Of a stretch of 24,962 bases of DNA, positions 17,869-24,923 are shown one piece after another. Each line of letters opens with the position of its first letter. Positions within the stretch are counted from its first letter, which is position 1. The notes beneath the pieces were generated by a model. It was not told the origin of the DNA, did not search any database, and worked only from the letters and a program-made list of their open reading frames with translations. The stretch is taken from assembly GCA_938004375.1 (NCBI GenBank), contig CALKWH010000198.1, forward strand, positions 1 through 24,962, given 5' to 3'. Made by a program: the position numbers and the translations under genes. The stretch is from an uncultured Pseudomonadota bacterium (GTDB taxonomy: Bacteria; Myxococcota_A; Polyangia; HGW-17).

Positions 17869-18366
17869 ATGGAACACCGTATGTATCGAATCATCGTCCG
17901 TTTTGATGCCGAGAGCGAACAGTTCTGCGCCGGAGCGCCGGAGTTGGATCTCCAGGCGACCGCCCCGTCCCGGGAGGAAGCCCTCTCCATGCTCGACGCG
18001 GCCGTCGTGGATCACCTGGCCGAGGCCGAGAGCGTGCCCGAGCCTCGGGACGCCGAGAAGGCCGAGCACCGTCTCTCCCTCGAGTTGTCCGCCACCCTCG
18101 CCCGGGAGCTGGCCTTCTTCGCCCGCTCCGAGGGCGTGGACGTGGCCACGCTGGCCCACGAGCTCCTCGCCGAGGCGCTGGTCCGCCGCACCGGCTTCGC
18201 CCGCGGAAGCTTCCAGGGCGGCCAGGGCAAGCGGCGCGACAACCGCGGCCCGCGTCCGGACGGACGGGGCGTCTCCCGCGAGCGCTATCACGACATCATG
18301 GAGAACAAGGCCTCCTTCCTCGAGTACGTCCGTGGCCTGGAGAACGGCCGTCCGCCCAAGAAATAA
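17869..18366 (+). CDS. Orphan HicB-like protein with a basic C-terminal extension
   Basis: A 165-aa protein. Residues about 5-55 (MYRIIVRFDAESEQF through PSREEALSMLDAAVVDHL) resemble the HicB antitoxin / UPF0150 fold, and residues about 67-105 (HRLSLELSATLARELAFFAR) resemble a ribbon-helix-helix DNA-binding segment. A Gly/Arg-rich linker (110-137) and a final helix (138-158) follow, which HicB proteins usually lack. ATG at 17869 is chosen because GAGG lies 6 bases upstream; the frame is open further back, but only across the hairpin repeat. No hicA toxin gene flanks it, so it may be a solitary regulator rather than half of a toxin-antitoxin pair. The sctJ-like gene starts 18 bases downstream, suggesting an operon. 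The assignment is by eye. Confidence 0.6.
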   Translation: MEHRMYRIIVRFDAESEQFCAGAPELDLQATAPSREEALSMLDAAVVDHLAEAESVPEPRDAEKAEHRLSLELSATLARELAFFARSEGVDVATLAHELLAEALVRRTGFARGSFQGGQGKRRDNRGPRPDGRGVSRERYHDIMENKASFLEYVRGLENGRPPKK

Positions 18367-18384
18367 CCGGGGATCCACACGACC

Positions 18385-19212
18385 ATGACGCGGTTCGGGT
18401 TCGTCTGGGTGCTGTTGCTCCTGCTGGGCGTCTCGTGCAGGACCCAGCTCTACCGCGAGCTCACCGAGGAGGACGCGAACCGCGTGCTCGAGGAGCTTGC
18501 CCGGGAGCGCATCCCGGCCCGCAAGATCTCCACCGACACCCGGCGGGGCACCTGGGGCGTCGAGGTCCCCGACGGCGCCGCCACCCGCGCGCTGTCGATC
18601 CTGGGCTCCCGCGACGTCGTCCGGCCACGCCGCGAGGGGCTGTCTTCCCTGGCCCGCGGCGGCTCCATCCTGCCCTCGCCCGAGGAGCAGCGGGTCCGCT
18701 ATTACGTCGCGCTCTCGGCCGAGCTCGAGCGCACCCTCGAGGCGCTGGCCGGCGTGCAGCGTGCGCGGGTGCACCTGGCGCTCCCCGGCTCCGCGGACCC
18801 CTTCCCTTCCGGGGCCAAACTGGTGCCCACGCGGGCGTCGGTCATGCTCAAGGTGCGCGAACGCGAGTTCGATCTGCAGGCCGAGGAGATCCAGTCCCTG
18901 GTCGCCGGAGCGCTGGTGGACATGCCCCGCGCCGAGGTCGCCGTGGTGATCCAGCCCGTGACACCCTCGCCGGCGCCCGATCTGGAGTGGACCGAGCTGG
19001 GCCCGGTGCTGGTGTCCTCCCGCTGGGCGTGGGCGCTGGTCCTCGCTTTCTGGCTGCCCCTGATCGCCGCCGTGGTCCTCGCCGTCCTCTGGGTGAGATC
19101 CCGCCGCCGCCTCACCGGCCGTCCGGCCTCCGTCGGCGAGGGGACCCGGAGCTCCCCGTCGGCGACCGGTCCGAATCCCGTGCCCGGGAACCGGAACTCA
19201 GGATCACGTTGA
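18385..19212 (+). CDS. sctJ: SctJ/YscJ-family type III secretion inner-ring lipoprotein (orphan)
   Basis: SctJ (YscJ, PrgK) forms the inner-membrane ring of type III secretion systems and is related to FliF. The 275-aa product has a signal peptide ending GVSC (Cys18; Gly at -3 is unusual for a lipobox), then LYRELTEEDANRVLEELARE (22-41), which matches the family's LYxxLxExEANxMLAxL start. It continues with the ring-building segment containing ILPSPEEQRVRYY, LERTLEALAGVQRARVHLALP and an ASVMLKVR strand. One membrane helix (about 213-238) and an Arg-rich cytoplasmic end complete the layout and length expected of SctJ rather than FliF. No other secretion gene is present in the window, so whether it works in a complete injectisome is unknown. 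The pairing with the hicB-like gene is unusual. Confidence 0.85.
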   Translation: MTRFGFVWVLLLLLGVSCRTQLYRELTEEDANRVLEELARERIPARKISTDTRRGTWGVEVPDGAATRALSILGSRDVVRPRREGLSSLARGGSILPSPEEQRVRYYVALSAELERTLEALAGVQRARVHLALPGSADPFPSGAKLVPTRASVMLKVREREFDLQAEEIQSLVAGALVDMPRAEVAVVIQPVTPSPAPDLEWTELGPVLVSSRWAWALVLAFWLPLIAAVVLAVLWVRSRRRLTGRPASVGEGTRSSPSATGPNPVPGNRNSGSR

Positions 19213-19237
19213 CTTCCCGGCCGGGTTCCCCTTAGAT
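19209..19237 (+). promoter_or_regulatory. Possible promoter for the site-2 protease-scpAB-rluB operon
   Basis: TTGACT (19209-19214) and TTAGAT (19232-19237, 3 of 6) are 17 bases apart, beginning at the last codon of sctJ. The position fits the start of the downstream four-gene run. Confidence 0.35.
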
Positions 19238-19241
19238 GAAG

Positions 19242-19256
19242 GCGGCCGGTGGCCGC
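19242..19256 (+). terminator. GC hairpin between sctJ and the site-2 protease gene
   Basis: A perfect 6-bp stem (GCGGCC, loop GGT, GGCCGC) is followed by ATTATTT. This fits a weak intrinsic terminator for the hicB-like/sctJ pair, or a leader hairpin just before the AGAGG ribosome site (19264-19268) of the next gene. Confidence 0.4.
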
Positions 19257-19273
19257 ATTATTTAGAGGTTGCT

Positions 19274-19948
19274 ATGTCTTCTGCCAGCATCCGTGACGGA
19301 CTCGTGCTCATGATCGGCCTGATCATCTCGGTCGGGGTGCACGAGTTCGGCCACGCCTTCGTCGCCCATTGGCTGGGGGATCCCACGCCAGGGAAGCAGG
19401 GCCGTGTCACGCTCAATCCCATGGCCCACGCGGACCCGCTGGGCACCCTGATTGTTCCCGCCTTCCTGATCTTCCTGATGCCCGGAGGCTTCATGTTCGG
19501 CTGGGGCAAGCCGGTGGAGACGCAGCCGCTGCTCTACCGTCGCCGCATCGGCGGCAAGCGCATCACCATGTCCACCGGCGACATCCTGGTCTCCTTCGCC
19601 GGCCCGTTCATGAACATCGTCATGGCGCTGGTGATGACCGGCGTGATCGCGGCGATGATCCGCGCCTTCGAGATCCCGGTGTCGGATCCGATGATCTCCG
19701 CGCTGGCCATGTATCTGGTGCTCAACCTGGGGCTCGCCGTGTTCAACCTGCTGCCCTTCCCGCCGCTGGACGGCAGCCACATCCTGCTCGCGCTGCTGCA
19801 CCCCCACGGCCGGGGCTTCACCGATTTCCTTCAGCAGTACGGCATGTGGATCCTCATCGCGGTGATGGTCACCGGCGCCTTGCGCTACGTGTTCGAGCCC
19901 ATCCTCATCGTCGCCCGGATGCTCCTCCAACTGGCGATTGGAGCCTGA
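19274..19948 (+). CDS. Site-2 protease family (M50) membrane metalloprotease
   Basis: A 224-aa polytopic membrane protein of the M50 family, which cleaves substrates within the membrane. The zinc site HEFGH (residues 23-27) lies in the first helix and the second ligand motif NLLPFPPLDGSH (158-169, Asp166) in a later one. About five hydrophobic helices are visible. It lacks a PDZ domain and is the small type (YwhC/Rip-like) commonly found beside scpA and scpB. The start ATG follows AGAGG by 5 bases. scpA begins 1 base after its stop, so co-transcription is very likely. The substrate cannot be told from sequence. Confidence 0.92.
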   Translation: MSSASIRDGLVLMIGLIISVGVHEFGHAFVAHWLGDPTPGKQGRVTLNPMAHADPLGTLIVPAFLIFLMPGGFMFGWGKPVETQPLLYRRRIGGKRITMSTGDILVSFAGPFMNIVMALVMTGVIAAMIRAFEIPVSDPMISALAMYLVLNLGLAVFNLLPFPPLDGSHILLALLHPHGRGFTDFLQQYGMWILIAVMVTGALRYVFEPILIVARMLLQLAIGA

Positions 19949-19949
19949 C

Positions 19950-20735
19950 ATGGCCGACTCCTGGATCCAGCTCTCCTACGACCTCGACTGCCGCCTCTCG
20001 GAGTGGTTCGCCGGTCCGCTGGACCTGCTGCTGCACCTGGTGCGCCGACACCAACTGGATCTGCGCGAGCTGCCCCTGTCGATCCTCACCGAGAAGTACC
20101 TCGAGGAGATCGAGCGGGCCCGGCAGTACAACATCGACGTGGCTTCGGAGTTCCTCGTGCTCGCGGCCACCCTGGTCGAGTGGAAGTGCCGCTTCGTGCT
20201 GCCCGGCCCGGAGACGGCCGAGCTCAACGACGAGCGGACCGAGGTCCGGGACTTCTTCCTGCGCCTGATGGAGCAGGAGCGCAACCGCGCCGCCGCCGCC
20301 TGGCTCTCCGAGCACCTGGTCATGGACCGCGTGATCTACCGGCGCGGCTGCGTGGCCGAGGTGATCGAACCCGAGCCCGCCGCCCTGCGCCGCCAGGACC
20401 CCGACGCCCTGGCCGCCACCTGGAGCGTGCTCGAGCAGAAGGCGCAGCGCGCGGCCACCTTCCGCGGCGCGGACGAGCGCTCCCTGCGGGCGCACACCGC
20501 CCAGGTCCTGCAGGCGCTCTACACCGAGCGCAGCATCGGTCTTCGCCGCCTGCTCGCCGAGTACTTCGAGCCGGTCCCCGCGCTCGTGGTCGTGACCTTC
20601 CTGGCCCTGCTGGAATTGGCCCGCAGCGGCAGCATCACCCTGGACCAGACCGCCTCCGGCGGCGAGCTCCTCATCACCCTGACGCCCGAATATGCTGACC
20701 ACGGATCCCACCCGCTTGTCGAACCTGCTTCGTGA
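19950..20735 (+). CDS. scpA: Segregation and condensation protein ScpA (kleisin)
   Basis: ScpA is the kleisin that bridges SMC heads in the bacterial condensin Smc-ScpAB, which organises the chromosome. The 261-aa product shows the characteristic N-terminal FAGPLDLLLHLVRRHQLDL and SILTEKYLEEIERA, the SEFLVLAATLVEWKCRFVLP helix (the family's LVMAATLLxxKSRxLLP), and a C-terminal winged-helix region (VVVTFLALLELARSGSITLDQ). ATG at 19950 is chosen over an in-frame site inside the protease gene because GGAG lies just upstream and it starts directly after that gene's stop. Its last 44 bases overlap scpB. Smc itself is not in the window. Confidence 0.95.
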   Translation: MADSWIQLSYDLDCRLSEWFAGPLDLLLHLVRRHQLDLRELPLSILTEKYLEEIERARQYNIDVASEFLVLAATLVEWKCRFVLPGPETAELNDERTEVRDFFLRLMEQERNRAAAAWLSEHLVMDRVIYRRGCVAEVIEPEPAALRRQDPDALAATWSVLEQKAQRAATFRGADERSLRAHTAQVLQALYTERSIGLRRLLAEYFEPVPALVVVTFLALLELARSGSITLDQTASGGELLITLTPEYADHGSHPLVEPAS

Positions 20736-21546
20736 GGCCGGCTGCCCCGACGCGGATCCGCGCTGGGTCCAGATCGTGGGGGCGATGATCTTCACCGCAC
20801 CCGCGCCGATCCCGTTCGGCCGGCTGTGCGAGCTCTTGCCCGAGGCCGAGCCCGCCGTGCTCGAGGCCGCCCTCGCCGCGCTGTTCGCCGTCCACGAGCT
20901 CCTGGGGATCCGCCTGCAACGGCTCGGCGGCGGGTACGTGTTCACCTCGGCCCCCGAACTCGTGGACTGGGTGCGCCGCCCCATGGGCAGCCGCGGGGGA
21001 CGCCTGACCCAGGCCGCCCTCGAGACCCTGGCGGTGGTGGCCTACCGGCAGCCGGTGACGCTGCCCGAGATCAACGAGCTCCGCGGCGTGGACGCCGAGA
21101 CCAGCCTGAAGTACCTGCTCGACAAGAACCTGGTCACCATCGCCGGGCGCCGGCAGGAGCCGGGCCGCCCCCACCTGTACGCCACCACCCGCGAGTTCCT
21201 CACCGTGTTCGGCCTCAACGCCCTCTCCGAGCTCCCCGCCTTCGAGTCCGTGGTCCCCCAGGCCGTCTCCGGGGAGCCCGGGCTGGCCCTGGACGACCTG
21301 AAGCCCGCCGAAGGAGAGGACTTCCAGTTGGACTTCTCCGCGGTCAAGGCCTTCGAGGAGCAGGTGCACGAACTGAGCCGCCGGATGGGCGAGGCGCTGG
21401 GGATCCCGGAGGGAACCGAGGCCGACTCCGTGACCGAGGCTCCGGCCGCCGGGATCGACCCCTCCGTCGACCCATCCATCCCACCCGCCGACGAGGCCCG
21501 CGCCCCGTCGGACGAAGAATCGGAGCACCCCCATGACCCAGAATGA
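20692..21546 (+). CDS. scpB: Segregation and condensation protein ScpB
   Basis: ScpB dimers bind ScpA within the Smc-ScpAB condensin. The 284-aa product has two winged-helix domains: the first about residues 24-95 (VQIVGAMIFTAPAPIPFGRL) and the second about 100-185, with the strongly conserved LTQAALETLAVVAYRQPVTLPEINELRGVD core and GRPHLYATT..FL..FGL. After residue 190 comes an acidic, Pro-rich tail of about 90 residues, longer than in compact ScpBs. The gene overlaps scpA by 44 bases and rluB by 14 bases, so all three are translationally linked. The scpA-scpB-rluB order is widely conserved. Confidence 0.95.
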   Translation: MLTTDPTRLSNLLREAGCPDADPRWVQIVGAMIFTAPAPIPFGRLCELLPEAEPAVLEAALAALFAVHELLGIRLQRLGGGYVFTSAPELVDWVRRPMGSRGGRLTQAALETLAVVAYRQPVTLPEINELRGVDAETSLKYLLDKNLVTIAGRRQEPGRPHLYATTREFLTVFGLNALSELPAFESVVPQAVSGEPGLALDDLKPAEGEDFQLDFSAVKAFEEQVHELSRRMGEALGIPEGTEADSVTEAPAAGIDPSVDPSIPPADEARAPSDEESEHPHDPE

Positions 21547-22351
21547 ACGGCTGCACAAGTATCTCGCGCGCTGCGGCGTGGCCTCCCGGCGCAAGTGCGA
21601 GGTGCTCATCGCCGAAGGACACGTCCGCGTGAACGGTCAGATTCCGGCCGAACCCGGTACCACCATCGATCCGGCCCGGGACGTGGTGCTCGTCGACGGC
21701 AAGCGGGTCCTGCCCCAGGAACTGGTGGTCATCGCCTTCTACAAACCGGCGCAGGTGCTCTCGGCGGTCGAGGACGCCTCGGACCGTCAGACGGTGGTCG
21801 ACCTGCTCCCGGATCTGGGCGTGCGCCTGTATCCGGTCGGGCGCCTCGACTACGCCTCCGAGGGCCTGCTGCTGATGTCCAACGACGGCGACCTCACGCA
21901 GCGCGTGCTGCACCCGCGCTACCAGGTGGAGCGCGAGTACGAGGTCAAGGTCAAGGGCGACTTCGACGAGGCTGCCCTCGCGCGGCTGCGCACGGGCGTG
22001 GTGCTCTCGGACGGACCCACCAAGCCCGCGCGCGTGACGGTCCTGCGGCGCCCGGAGTTGACCTCGAACCTGTGGTTGCGCTTCGTGATCACCGAGGGGC
22101 GCAACCGCATCGTGCGCCGCATGTGCGAGGCCGTCGGGCTCGACGTGCTGCGCCTGCGCCGCGTGCGCATCGGCCAGGTGCGCCTCGGCGAGCTCAAGCC
22201 CGGGAAGTACCGTCACCTCAACGCCCTCGAGAAGGACAGCCTGCTCAACCCCGCGCCGCCGGTGAAGAAGAAGAAGAAGCGCGTGAAGGCGAAGCGCCCG
22301 CGCCCGGCGGGAGGGGGGCGCCCTGGGGGCGGGGAACGGCCGGCGCGGTGA
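21533..22351 (+). CDS. rluB: RluB-type rRNA pseudouridine synthase
   Basis: This RsuA/RluB-family enzyme isomerises a uridine in rRNA to pseudouridine; RluB proper acts on 23S rRNA, and subtype is assigned here mostly from the scpAB neighbourhood. The 272-aa product has an N-terminal S4 RNA-binding domain (LHKYLARCGVASRRKCEVLI, about 7-60) and the catalytic motif GRLDYASEGLLL with Asp106, followed by EGRNRIVRRMCEAVG. A Lys/Arg-rich, Gly/Pro tail (about 243-272) probably adds RNA affinity. The start overlaps scpB by 14 bases. Immediately after the stop lies the 9-bp tandem repeat. Confidence 0.93.
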   Translation: MTQNERLHKYLARCGVASRRKCEVLIAEGHVRVNGQIPAEPGTTIDPARDVVLVDGKRVLPQELVVIAFYKPAQVLSAVEDASDRQTVVDLLPDLGVRLYPVGRLDYASEGLLLMSNDGDLTQRVLHPRYQVEREYEVKVKGDFDEAALARLRTGVVLSDGPTKPARVTVLRRPELTSNLWLRFVITEGRNRIVRRMCEAVGLDVLRLRRVRIGQVRLGELKPGKYRHLNALEKDSLLNPAPPVKKKKKRVKAKRPRPAGGGRPGGGERPAR

Positions 22352-22355
22352 GGGT

Positions 22356-22382
22356 GTCCGACCCGTCCGACCCGTCCTACTT
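22356..22382. repeat. 9-bp-period tandem repeat (GTCCGACCC type)
   Basis: Three consecutive 9-mers read GTCCGACCC, GTCCGACCC and GTCCTACTT, beginning 5 bases after the rluB stop. The unit and period match the array at 10172-10220, about 12 kb away. Confidence 0.7.
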
Positions 22383-22401
22383 ATTTCTTCGCATTTTCAG
22401 C

Positions 22402-22430
22402 TTGACAATCGGTCGCAAGAAGTTCATTAC
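22402..22430 (+). promoter_or_regulatory. Probable promoter of the tRNA-Arg/tRNA-Lys pair
   Basis: TTGACA (22402-22407) and CATTAC (22425-22430, 3 of 6) are separated by 17 bases, 22 bases before tRNA-Arg, in an AT-rich stretch. Confidence 0.55.
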
Positions 22431-22449
22431 ATCACCTGCCCTCGGGGGA

Positions 22450-22526
<77 letters not shown>

Positions 22527-22534
22527 CAAAACCT

Positions 22535-22610
22535 GGGCCCATAGCTCAATCGGTAGAGCAGCGGACTCTTAATCCGGAGGTTGAAGGTTCGATTCCTTCT
22601 GGGCTCACCA
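22535..22610 (+). tRNA. tRNA-Lys (anticodon CTT)
   Basis: The acceptor GGGCCCA pairs with TGGGCTC with one G-U, the D arm is GCTC/GAGC, and the anticodon loop CTCTTAA gives anticodon CTT (22568-22570). The T arm AAGGT region pairs around TTCGATT. The outer anticodon-stem pair is a G-G mismatch. CCA is encoded (22608-22610), unlike the Arg tRNA 8 bases upstream; the two are probably co-transcribed. Confidence 0.97.
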
Positions 22611-22630
22611 ATCAGTTTTCGTTCATTCGA

Positions 22631-22659
22631 TTGACATCATCCACAGACGAATCTATCAG
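22631..22659 (+). promoter_or_regulatory. Possible promoter of the Cys/Lys-rich lipoprotein gene
   Basis: TTGACA (22631-22636) and TATCAG (22654-22659, 4 of 6) are 17 bases apart. The start site would be only about 10 bases before the ATG, leaving a very short leader that keeps just part of the AGGAAAGGAA ribosome site. Confidence 0.4.
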
Positions 22660-22674
22660 GAAAGGAAACGAATC

Positions 22675-23547
22675 ATGAAACTTTCGATGATCCCCATGTT
22701 CATGGCTGGCCTCGGCCTGATGCTCGCCTCCGGTTGCGGCGAGGGCAAGCCCTCCTGCGAGCTGCTTTACAAGCGCCTCGACAAATGCGACAAGATGCCC
22801 CTGAAGAAGTCCGCTTTCATGGAAATGTGCGACAAGAAGAAGGACGATCACGCCGACGAGATCGCCTGCTCGGCGAAGAAGGACTGCGACGAGTTCAAGA
22901 AGTGCATGGAGACCGCCCGCAAGGCCGCGTCCGCCAAGCGCGCCCAGAAGCGCTTCGACGAGGCCATGGCCAAGAACGACCTCAAGGACGCCATGATGAT
23001 CTGCGACATCCACAAGGAGAGCCTGTCCGACGACCTCAAAAAGAAGTGCGCCGACCTCGGCCCCAAGGCCTACGACGAGCAGATGAAGAAGGCGACCGAA
23101 CTGCGCAAGACCGCCGAGAAGCAGGAATACGGCTTGTGCTTCGAGCTCAAGGATCTGGGCAAGAAGCTGGGCGGCGACAAGGAGAAGGCCGCCGAGACCG
23201 TCTGCAAGGAGATCGAACTGCAGGTGACCGTGAAGCGGACGCTGGACGAGATCGAAAAGAACCTCAAGAGCAAGTCCCTGTCGCAGCCCTTCCAGTGCAT
23301 GGAGAACACACTGAAGAAGTTCGACGAGGTTGGCACCGACTTCGCCAAGGAGAAGAAGGCCCAACTGCTCGACGCCTGCTTCGTCAAATTGGGCAAAGCG
23401 ATCCTGGAAAAAGAGATCCCAGAGATGAAGGGCTTCTGCCGCTACAGCGTGGAGAAGGTCTACAAGGGCGTCAAGGAGTACAAGCTTTCGGATCCGGGCC
23501 TTGATCCCCTGATCGCCCAGGTCACCGAGGTGTGTGAGAAGAAATAG
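22675..23547 (+). CDS. Cys/Lys-rich helical lipoprotein, unknown function
   Basis: A 290-aa lipoprotein I cannot place in a named family. The signal peptide ends in LASGC (Cys21, Gly at +2). The mature part is strongly helical and charged, very rich in Lys, with about fifteen cysteines. Six of them are spaced through the first 60 mature residues (for example CDKMP, MCDKK, CSAKKDCDEF, KKCMETA), which suggests helical hairpins held by disulfides in the periplasm or at the surface. No enzyme motif is seen. The ATG is preceded by AGGAAAGGAA. It stands alone between tRNA-Lys and wrbA. The low use of Trp and high Lys content set it apart from its Arg/Ala-rich neighbours. Confidence 0.8.
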   Translation: MKLSMIPMFMAGLGLMLASGCGEGKPSCELLYKRLDKCDKMPLKKSAFMEMCDKKKDDHADEIACSAKKDCDEFKKCMETARKAASAKRAQKRFDEAMAKNDLKDAMMICDIHKESLSDDLKKKCADLGPKAYDEQMKKATELRKTAEKQEYGLCFELKDLGKKLGGDKEKAAETVCKEIELQVTVKRTLDEIEKNLKSKSLSQPFQCMENTLKKFDEVGTDFAKEKKAQLLDACFVKLGKAILEKEIPEMKGFCRYSVEKVYKGVKEYKLSDPGLDPLIAQVTEVCEKK

Positions 23548-23632
23548 TCCCGCCCTGCACGGGGTTGACCCGTCCTTCGCGCCATCGCCCCTCCAGACCA
23601 ACTCCGAAATAATCCTATTTCAACAGTAGGGA

Positions 23633-23660
23633 TTGACAAACCTGGGTTCGTGCCTACAGT
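23633..23660 (+). promoter_or_regulatory. Probable wrbA promoter
   Basis: TTGACA (23633-23638) and TACAGT (23655-23660, 4 of 6) are 16 bases apart. The start would fall near 23667, just before the GGAGG ribosome site (23668-23672), giving a leader of about 13 bases. This supports the ATG at 23680 as the true wrbA start. Confidence 0.55.
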
Positions 23661-23679
23661 TTCGGCTGGAGGTGAAACC

Positions 23680-24297
23680 ATGAAAGCCCCGAAGATTTTG
23701 CTGCTTTATTATTCGATGTATGGACACATCTACCAGATGGCACTGAAGGTGAAGGAGGGCATCGAGGCCGCTGGCGGGACCGTGATCCTGAAAAGGGTGG
23801 CCGAGTTGGTACCCGAGCAGTTCCTGGACGAGTACGCGAAAAAGGCCGCCGAGGTCCAGAAGGATGTCCCGGTGGCCGACCCCCGCGCGGACCTGAAGGG
23901 CGTCGACGGCGTCGTCCTGGGCGTCCCCACGCGCTTTGGCAACATGCCCTCCCAGATGAAGAACTTCTGGGACCAGACCGGCGGTGACTGGATGAAGGGC
24001 ACCCTCGTGGGCAAGCCCGCGGCCGTGTTCACGTCCACGGCCACCCAGCACGGCGGCCAGGAGTCCACCATCTTGTCGAGCCACACCGTGCTGTTGCATC
24101 ACGGGTGCGTGCTCGTGGGAATGCCGTACTCCATCCAGGCCCAGACCACCATGGAAGGGCTCGAGGGCGGCTCCCCCTACGGCGCCGGCACCATCACCGG
24201 TGGCAAGGGAGAGCGCTTCCCCTCCGAGCTCGAGCAGGGCATGGCGCGGGACTTCGGCGCTCACTTCTCCCACATCGCCGCGAAATTGGCCGAATAA
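23680..24297 (+). CDS. wrbA: WrbA-type NAD(P)H:quinone oxidoreductase (flavodoxin fold)
   Basis: WrbA is a tetrameric FMN enzyme that reduces quinones by two electrons with NAD(P)H and is linked to oxidative-stress protection. The 205-aa product matches the usual length (about 200). The FMN phosphate loop is YYSMYGHIYQMA near the N-terminus; PTRFGNMPSQMKNFWDQTGG and the TSTATQHGGQE segment are diagnostic of the family, and GGSPYGAGTITG follows. ATG at 23680 is preferred to an upstream in-frame GTG (23650) because GGAGG lies 7 bases before it and the GTG would fall inside the promoter. The gene appears monocistronic. Confidence 0.95.
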   Translation: MKAPKILLLYYSMYGHIYQMALKVKEGIEAAGGTVILKRVAELVPEQFLDEYAKKAAEVQKDVPVADPRADLKGVDGVVLGVPTRFGNMPSQMKNFWDQTGGDWMKGTLVGKPAAVFTSTATQHGGQESTILSSHTVLLHHGCVLVGMPYSIQAQTTMEGLEGGSPYGAGTITGGKGERFPSELEQGMARDFGAHFSHIAAKLAE

Positions 24298-24315
24298 AAC
24301 GCACCGGATCCGCAA

Positions 24316-24330
24316 CCGTCGCCGCGACGG
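24316..24330 (+). terminator. GC hairpin after wrbA
   Basis: CCGTCG, loop CCG, CGACGG forms a perfect 6-bp stem 18 bases after the wrbA stop. No T-tract follows, so a terminator role is uncertain. Confidence 0.35.
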
Positions 24331-24386
24331 GGCGATACTGATCCCCGGGGGGACCATTTTGGCCTTCCCTTTCCTCCGGGAACAAG

Positions 24387-24392
24387 TACAAT
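24387..24392 (+). promoter_or_regulatory. Possible ssb promoter -10 element
   Basis: TACAAT (5 of 6) lies 28 bases before the ssb ATG in an AT-rich patch. No good -35 box is visible at the usual distance. Confidence 0.4.
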
Positions 24393-24420
24393 TCCCGCGT
24401 TTTCCGAATGGAGGTTCGTG

Positions 24421-24864
24421 ATGGCAGATGGATTGAACAAGGTGATTCTGATCGGCAACCTCGGCAAGGATCCCGTCTACCGCGTGACGTCCAACAACCG
24501 CGCGGTGGCCGAGTTCTCGCTGGCCACCAGCGAGAGCTGGAAGGGCGAGGACGGCAACCGCCAGTCTCACACCGAGTGGCACAAGATCGTGGTCTGGGGA
24601 CCGGCGGCCAACGCCGTGCGCGACAGCCTGAAGAAGGGCTCGAAGGTGTACGTCGAGGGCAGCCTCAGGACCCGCAAGTGGACGGACAAGGAGGGCAAGG
24701 ACCGGTACACGACCGAGATCCAGTCTTCCCGCGTGCTCTTCCTGAGCGGCCGCGCCGGCGATGGCGGCGGCCCCGGTGCCGGCGGCTACGACGGTCCCGA
24801 GACCGACTTCGGCGGCCCCGACAACTTCGGTGGCGGCGGCGCCGACGACGACATCCCGTTCTAG
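24421..24864 (+). CDS. ssb: Single-stranded DNA-binding protein SSB
   Basis: SSB coats single-stranded DNA during replication, repair and recombination and recruits partner proteins through its C-terminal tip. The 147-aa product has the OB fold (about 1-107) with LNKVILIGNLGKDPVYR, FSLATSESW, TEWHKIVVWG and GSKVYVEGSLRTRKW, then a Gly-rich flexible linker and the acidic tip DDDIPF that binds partners. ATG at 24421 is chosen over GTG at 24418 because GGAGG then lies at a proper 6-base distance. No rpsF or rpsR is seen on the near side, so it is not in the common ribosomal-protein context on that side. Confidence 0.97.
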   Translation: MADGLNKVILIGNLGKDPVYRVTSNNRAVAEFSLATSESWKGEDGNRQSHTEWHKIVVWGPAANAVRDSLKKGSKVYVEGSLRTRKWTDKEGKDRYTTEIQSSRVLFLSGRAGDGGGPGAGGYDGPETDFGGPDNFGGGGADDDIPF

Positions 24865-24887
24865 ATCGTCAACGCGTCCTTTATCCC

Positions 24888-24923
24888 ATCGAAATCGTGA
24901 CAGGGATCGGGATCGATTTCGAT
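24888..24923 (+). terminator. Inverted repeat after ssb
   Basis: ATCGAAATCG (24888-24897) and CGATTTCGAT (24914-24923) form a perfect 10-bp stem with a 16-base loop, 23 bases after the ssb stop. There is no clean T-tract. It is probably a transcription stop or mRNA-end structure. The rest of the window to 24962 shows no gene. Confidence 0.45.

Noticed and set aside
23552..23566. Terminator after the Cys/Lys-rich lipoprotein gene
   Set aside because: Only a 4-bp CCCG/CGGG stem and no T-tract.
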